Shown in pieces: positions 59,037 to 64,000 of a stretch of 64,000 nucleotides of DNA. The first letter of the stretch is position 1. Every line of letters starts with the position of its first letter. Below the pieces are notes generated by a model. That model saw nothing but the letters and a program-made list of their open reading frames with translations, searched no databases and was not told the DNA's origin. This DNA comes from Amphimedon queenslandica (Eukaryota > Porifera > Demospongiae > Haplosclerida > Niphatidae), in NCBI RefSeq assembly GCF_000090795.2, contig NW_003546288.1, forward strand, positions 213,483 to 277,482, written 5' to 3'. The position numbers and the translations under genes were made by a program.

Positions 59037-60213
59037 GCCTGAGCATAATTCAGAAGGCTCAGTCTCACGTATCAATGGTTTTTGTAGCTGATAAAACTGC
59101 ATTGGCAAAAACAGAATTGCAAATGGATTTATAATAAAAAGACAGAAGAAAGAATCAGTATTCAAATCCGCTGCAATAAAGACATCCTCAGTTGTAACTC
59201 TCTGTGATGAGGCAGCAGAGGTACTGGCACTCCTAATTGAGTGAGCCTTGAGCAAGTTGTTGTCAATGCCAGCTGTTGTCATTACCACCTTTAACCATCT
59301 GGCAATGGTGGATGAAGGCACTGGGTTGTGTGGGTTAATATATGATAACAGCAATTGCTCATTGTCACCCCTTTATTTACTGGTTCTATCAATGTAGGAA
59401 CGTAGTGAATGAACCGGACATAGACTTTGATCTTTCCAAAAACAAGGAAACAGGCAGATGAGAGAATAATGATACCCTCAGGAGTGTCCCTGTAACCTCC
59501 TAGACTTCACTAAGCAAGATGAGCTGACCTAGAAGGGCGTGATAATGCTAATAACATTGCGGTACAAAGTGTCAGTATCTTCAGTGCTAACTGTACATTG
59601 ACTTGATAAGTCTTCAAGTATGACAATACTACATTTACATTTCACATATTGGAATATCCAGATACAAGGGGTCGAGATTGGAATACCCCTCTTAGTTAAC
59701 TTAAGACAAGAGGGTGTTAACCTACAGGAACACCATCAATTGCACTGTTAAAACTGAGGTGTTGGCATACACTCGTGGGTGTCACAAATTTGGGTGTTGT
59801 TTACTATTGGGGTGTTGAATCAATCTAGCTTGGTGTTGTTCTATTGAAAGAGGGATGTTACTACAACACTACAACTTGTGTCAAATTTAAAGGATAGCCA
59901 TGACACCCTTACAGGTGTTGCAATAACACTGTATTTAATACAGTGTGGAGAATGCACTGAAGCAATAGCTGATCTATAAGCATTCAGTGATCTGCATTGA
60001 TAGCCTAGTAGTATAGAGGTTGGCAAGAAAGTTGACTACATCCTTTATAGGACGTGAAAACGGATCAGTTTGCCATTCAGAACACCAGCTGATCCATTTC
60101 TTGCACAAGGAGTCATATGACTGTGTGGTCTTTTGCCTCGAAGATGCCTGGAGGAGGTTTGTAGTGTCTCCTGAAAGGTTTGGGTCAGTGTAGTGTTGCT
60201 TGAGATAGGCCAC
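59007..60213 (-). pseudogene. Tyrosine recombinase of the DIRS-like element, interrupted
   Basis: The N-terminal SAM-like part reads SRQKTTQSYDSLCKKWISWC and FLANLYTTRLS, then SLNAYRSAIASVHS after a shift (60213-59960). A GGTGTT-rich insertion interrupts it. After it come VVLSYLKTYQVNVQLALKIL and LALSRPSRSAHL (first catalytic Arg), then FWKDQSLCPVHSLRSYIDRT, one stop, and LLLSYINPHNPVPSSTIARW with KAHSIRSASTSAASS, the H..R box, near 59240. The final Tyr is not evident: the segment after AADLNTDSF diverges. Confidence 0.75.
59700..59955. mobile_element. GGTGTT-rich insertion inside the recombinase
   Basis: About 250 bp with many GGTGTT or AACACC words, starting and ending in AGTGTTATTGCAACACCTGT-like and GGTGTTAACCTACAGGAACA-like inverted blocks. 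It splits the recombinase coding sequence between SAIASVHS and the following block. Exact ends and target duplication could not be fixed. Confidence 0.5.
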
Positions 60214-60908
60214 ACAGCTAGAGGCGGAACCATGTCCAGTTGTGGACCTCCCAGTTCTACAATCATTACCTCCTGAGAAACTACTTTTAAAGGGAGGGAG
60301 GTTAGTAACCTAAGAAATTTGGGGTACCATGGCTGAGATAGCCATATGGGAGCTATGAGGATTAGATCTGTCAGCTGCTCCTCTATTTTTGCCAGTACCA
60401 TCCCTATGAGACTCCAGGGTGGGTTAGCATATCCTTTCACCTGTCTCAAATCCTGGAAAAAGGCATCCATTGCTTCTGTTAGTGGATCTGGTCTCCAACT
60501 GAAAAAGCGGGGGAGTTTGAAGGTCAGACGAGTTGCAAACACATCCACCTCTGGGTAAGGGAAATGACCCATTACCTGTTGAAAAATCAACGGCTTTAGG
60601 GACCAGTCTGAGTAATATCTTATGACCCTCAACTCTGTGTCTGCTCGATCATTCTCCTTCGGAGGAAAATGTTGTGCTGTTAAGAGATTATCTCTCTCCA
60701 AGCACCACATTCAAAGGTCTTAAGCTAGGTGAGCTGTCAGGGAGGAAACTATCCCTCCCAGATTGTTGATGTAAGCTACTGCTGTTTGGTTGTCAAGCAG
60801 CAGCAGTACTCGCTTGTTGTCCTCACTCTTCAGGAAGGTCTTCACTGCCGGGTAACTGCTAGAAACTCCGTGCAAGTGATGTGGAGATGTTTCTTCCTCT
60901 AAGACCAA
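60045..60908 (-). pseudogene. RNase H and methylase-like region of the DIRS-like element
   Basis: RNase H blocks: VLLLLDNQTAVAYINNLGG (about 60805-60750) and, in the next frame, FPPKENDRADTELRV (about 60670-60610), the ending motif of RNase H. Then comes FPYPEVDVFATRLTFKLPRF with FSWRPDPLTEAMDAFFQDL and GYANPPWSLIGMVL (60560-60390). The NPPW box is the N6-adenine-methylase-like motif known from DIRS1-type elements. One frame change separates the parts. Confidence 0.75.
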
Positions 60909-61010
60909 GGGCCTCCAGTCTGAGTTTTTGCAGGATGCTCCCCAGCCGGTGAGGGATGCAACTGATACTATGTGGAAATCCGATTGCCTTTGAACTAGAC
61001 CTTTCCCGTT

Positions 61011-62050
61011 CTAGCAAGGCAATAGGCTCAGCCACCAATTTAGGTCCTCCCTGGCTGGTTGGGACAGGGGGCAAGGTGCATTGTAGCATTGCGTGCTCTG
61101 CTCCAGAGATGTTGTTAGGTCCCTCGGGATTCCTCTGCAATAAAGAGGGCCTGGAGAAACTGCCTGGGATACTAAATGGAGTTTCCCCAGTAGGCGTGAC
61201 ACCTTGCAAGCTGTGGGAGGATCTAGCTTGCTTCCCATTTTTGCAGCCTGTTGCCTGAGCTTTATTTTTTGACAAGGCAGACTAAACTCCAGGTAGCAGG
61301 AGTCCACCATCATCCCCAGGAATTCTATCTCCTGGGTCGGGATCATCACTAACTTCTCTGGGTGGATTATGAAGTCCAAATTTTCTAGTAGGTGTACCAG
61401 TCCCTCTGTGTGGTCCTTTACTGGCTCTGCTGACTCCACCAAGACAAGGATATCGTCTATGTATGCCACTAGCCTCACTCCTAGCTCAATGAGAAAGGTT
61501 AGAGCTGGCTTCAGGGTCTTGGTGAATTCCCAGGGAGCAGAGGACAGGCCGAATGAGACATGTGAACTGGCAGAGGCAGTCTTGAGCAGCTAAGCGTAGG
61601 ACTAGACGGTGGGACTGGGGGATTGAAATCATGAAGAAAGCATCCTTTAGGTCTATCTTTGTCCTTCAATCCCCTGTTTTTATGATATCCATTGAAATGC
61701 TGAGGGCTACGTGCTCATGAGGCTTTTTAGATTTATTACTGGCTTCATGCCACAATCCTTCTTGAGAACAAGGAACAGGCTGGAATAGAACCCGTTCCCT
61801 GCTTCCTGAGGGGGCAACTCTGTCATATCTCCCTTGGGAATCATTTTCTCTACCTCTCCTCTGATGAGGAATTGTTCTGAGGAGACCACACCTGCATTGG
61901 GGCATGACAATTGGGTTGGGCTTAATAGGAAATCTATCTTATAACACAAAATGGTGTCTATGATCTACTAATCTTGGCTGATGACCAGCCAGTTTGCATG
62001 GAAAAGAGTAAGTCTTCCCGCAATGTTTGGCTCCACCACTACTAGTGGTA
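61011..62050 (-). pseudogene. DIRS-like reverse transcriptase, minus strand
   Basis: N-terminal block AGRLTLFHANWLVIS at about 62020, then EVEKMIPKGDMTELPPQEAG and YSSLFLVLKKDCGMKPVINL (61850-61740). A DLKDAFFMISI-like block follows. After a shift comes LVAYIDDILVLVESAEPVKD (61470) with the YIDD catalytic box, then EIEFLGMMVDSCYLEFSLP, VSRLLGKLHLVSQAVSPGPL and LNWWLSLLPC. At least three frame changes occur. Domain order and motifs match the element at 28200-29250. Confidence 0.8.
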
Positions 62051-62095
62051 ATACCCCCTGTTTAATATTAGTTGATTTCTCTTTTTAAAAAAACT

Positions 62096-62300
62096 TTAAA
62101 TAGACAAAGAATGACTGAGAATTGACAATCTGTTCAATGTGTCTACTTTTTTGTAGGCTGCTTGTAAGGCCTCTCTTGGGCCGGCTTCCTCTTTGAGACT
62201 GGCCGCCACCTCTTGTGGGGCAGTGGGGCTGTGTGGTTGAAAAAACTCATTTCTGCTGCATGTTAGTTTTAGATGATTAGAGAATCTTGACTGCATCTGC
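62096..62300 (-). pseudogene. Possible gag C-terminal tail of the DIRS-like element
   Basis: One frame reads FFNHTAPLPHKRWRPVSKR followed by KPAQERPYKQPTKK. This is basic and proline-containing, like the tail of DIRS gag proteins. It lies just upstream of RT. Weak evidence. Confidence 0.35.
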
Positions 62301-62521
62301 CCTAGATTTCATCTTAAGTCTTATTTTATCAGGAACTACAGTTAGAACAAAGTATACTAGCTATTAATTGATATGGAATACATGTACTTCACGTAATAAC
62401 AGATAGCTCAAATGTTACAGTTTTTCACCAGGTTCCATGGATTTTAAAGTTACAAATCAGACATTATTGAAAGAACTCTTATTTTTATACTATTGGTTTT
62501 TCCTTTGGATTACTAGACAAT

Positions 62522-62760
62522 TGTGACCATAATTGACAAAAGGGCCCTTATGGCGGATTTTAAAATTGATCATTGTAATGGAAAATATCAACCTGTGAGT
62601 GCTCTCTTAGACAATCATTGTTTCTAAAAGTTTCATGGTAACTTTTTGCATCCTGTGGAGTAATTTTATGATCAATGGGGCTCAGGAAAATGGATTTCTT
62701 AGGCTAAAAAGACAAATTTCACTACCCGCCATAAGGTACCTTTTGTCAATTATGGTCACA
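62522..62760. mobile_element. MITE-B copy 4
   Basis: Full-length and very similar to copy 1, with both 35-bp TIRs nearly intact. It is the least diverged pair of the family in this window. Confidence 0.9.
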
Positions 62761-63609
62761 ATTATTATTGTTATTGATGTAGAACATAATTAAGAATTAT
62801 TATTGGTATAAAATTAAAAATTAATTATGACATCATTGGTGCACATTGCACAAAACTTCTGGAGCAGGACTGACCTCTGATCCTGATTCAGCCCTGTGTC
62901 AACCTGACTCATTCTTAAATCAAGTGTGGTCCAAGTTCAAAGTATGTTTATTGAAAAGTTATGCTTGGACAGATTTTAACTTTAACTTTTTAAGTGGTAA
63001 GCAAAAATTGCGTCAAGTTCTTCCCATCCTAATGATGAGTAGGTTTTTTCTTTGGGCGTGAAATAATGAGCTATACCTAAATCTCAGCAGCTGTTGATGT
63101 TATTGTATATCAATTTAATCAAACAAATATATTTTAATTTACGGTAAGCTTTTGTCCTCCTTTTTTCAAAATGTAAATTCACTATTTATTATTTGTTTTA
63201 CTATAGTTGTCTGATTCCAGTTAAACAACTGAGTTTGGTGTGTATAGTATTATATGCGTTAATTGCACATTTTCCCAACTCTTCGAACATTGGGAAATTA
63301 AGTGTAAAGATTACCTACATAGCTAGTGTATGACTTTAAGTGCTGGCTTTATGTACTATGGAATTTCAAGTCTTTTCATTGATTTCTCTGGATAGTTTAT
63401 CATGTAATATAAATGATGTATAACCTTTGTTGTTTGTTAATTTTTTGTACAAAAGTTCAGTATCTGTGTAGACCTGTGAATGCGTGTTTACCGCCCTTTA
63501 GTTGTTGCAGTGCATGCAGCTATTGCTTAGAGTTCACCAATATTAACCACACCTAAACTAGTACTATAAATCAAGGCCATAAATCGCAAGATTTGAAGAT
63601 TAGGTTTTC
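62761..63609. other. No gene recognised
   Basis: AT-rich, chance frames only. Confidence 0.45.
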
Positions 63610-64000
63610 TCGGTTATTAATACTGAACTTTAACACTGACTAACCACTGTTAACCATGATTAACGACTTTTAAACATGATTAACCACTGTTACCCATGCA
63701 TAACCACTGTTAACATGAATAACCACTGTCAGCAATGCATAACCACTGTTAACCATCTATAACCACTGTTAACCCAGGTTAACCACGGTTAACCATGAAT
63801 AGCCACTGTTAACAATGCGTAACGACTTATAACCATCCATAAACACTGCTAACCCTAATAAACCACTGTTAACCATGATTAACCACTGCTCACCATGCAA
63901 AACCACTGTTAAACATGCATAACCACTGTCAACCATGATTAACAACCGTTAACCATGATTAACCCCTGTTAACCATGATTAATCACTGTTAACGATGATT
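63610..64000. repeat. Satellite of about 20-bp unit running off the window
   Basis: At least eighteen units of the form TAACCACTGTTAACCATGAT, with substitutions and occasional one- or two-base indels. The unit contains the palindrome GTTAAC. The array continues past 64000. Confidence 0.9.

Larger units (their letters stand above)
58981..62300 (-). mobile_element. DIRS-like retroelement, minus strand, with RT, RNase H and YR parts
   Basis: From 62300 downwards come a possible gag tail, RT, RNase H, a methylase-like segment and tyrosine recombinase, in the order known for DIRS1-type elements. All parts carry stops or shifts. It shares RT style with the plus-strand element at 27003-29250 but is clearly diverged from it. 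Confidence 0.8.

Noticed and set aside
60859-61258. Overlapping frames on both strands within the DIRS element
   Set aside because: They are out of frame with the RT/RNase H blocks and show no conserved residues.

Overview
The window looks like a transposon-dense, gene-poor stretch of an AT-rich metazoan nuclear genome. It has no operons, ribosome-binding sites or bacterial gene packing. Coding traces are split by very short introns with GT-AG borders: 49 bp at 46839-46887 and 48 bp at 48139-48186. Assembly gaps lie at 40061-40316 and 57244-57253. The mix of DIRS-like and Ty3/gypsy-like retroelements, several hAT types, P-element/THAP-like, MULE-like and Helitron-like gene fossils, plus many TIR-only elements, resembles what I know of demosponge or cnidarian genomes; an Amphimedon-like sponge is my best guess, by inference only. 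I recognise no clearly functional conserved host gene. The best host candidate is one proline-rich exon (29951-30151, minus).

Layout. 1-4740: a long-TIR non-autonomous element (185-903), a fossil of a recurrent gene family (R1a), and a TTF-type hAT relic on the minus strand. 6458-10840: a BED-finger hAT transposase pseudogene (minus) beside a truncated gypsy-like gag-protease-RT relic (plus), then a second R1 copy. 11835-17367: a decayed hAT of the ZMYM1-like kind, then two TIR elements. 18160-25986: a short tandem array, fragments of two uncharacterised transposon-like genes, and the tail of a retroelement. 26112-29250: a 239-bp MITE, a third R1 copy and a broken DIRS-like element (gag and RT). 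29951-34002: the proline-rich exon, a second long-TIR element, a psq helix-turn-helix exon, and a decayed tandem array with two nested MITEs, one flanked by a perfect 8-bp target duplication.

35096-40036 (minus): traces of a multi-exon gene joining a MULE-like transposase to a Ulp1-like cysteine protease, followed by the start of a basic, repeat-bearing Helitron-type protein next to the gap. 43371-43770: a 77-bp satellite. 43850-46440 (minus): a multi-exon cysteine-rich transposon-like gene. 46712-50940 (plus): a P-loop (DUF3987-like) fragment and two P-element-like transposase fragments whose order is reversed relative to the protein. 51250-53207: a second BED finger and a hAT-type MITE. 56608-57527: a nested TIR element. 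58681-62300: a minus-strand DIRS-like element with RT, RNase H and tyrosine-recombinase parts, interrupted by a GGTGTT-rich insertion. 62522-64000: a fourth copy of the 239-bp MITE and a roughly 20-bp satellite that runs off the end.

The genes do not form one pathway. They are a layered record of transposition. Most autonomous elements are dead, with in-frame stops, frameshifts or truncations, while short TIR elements recur in several copies and sit inside older repeats.
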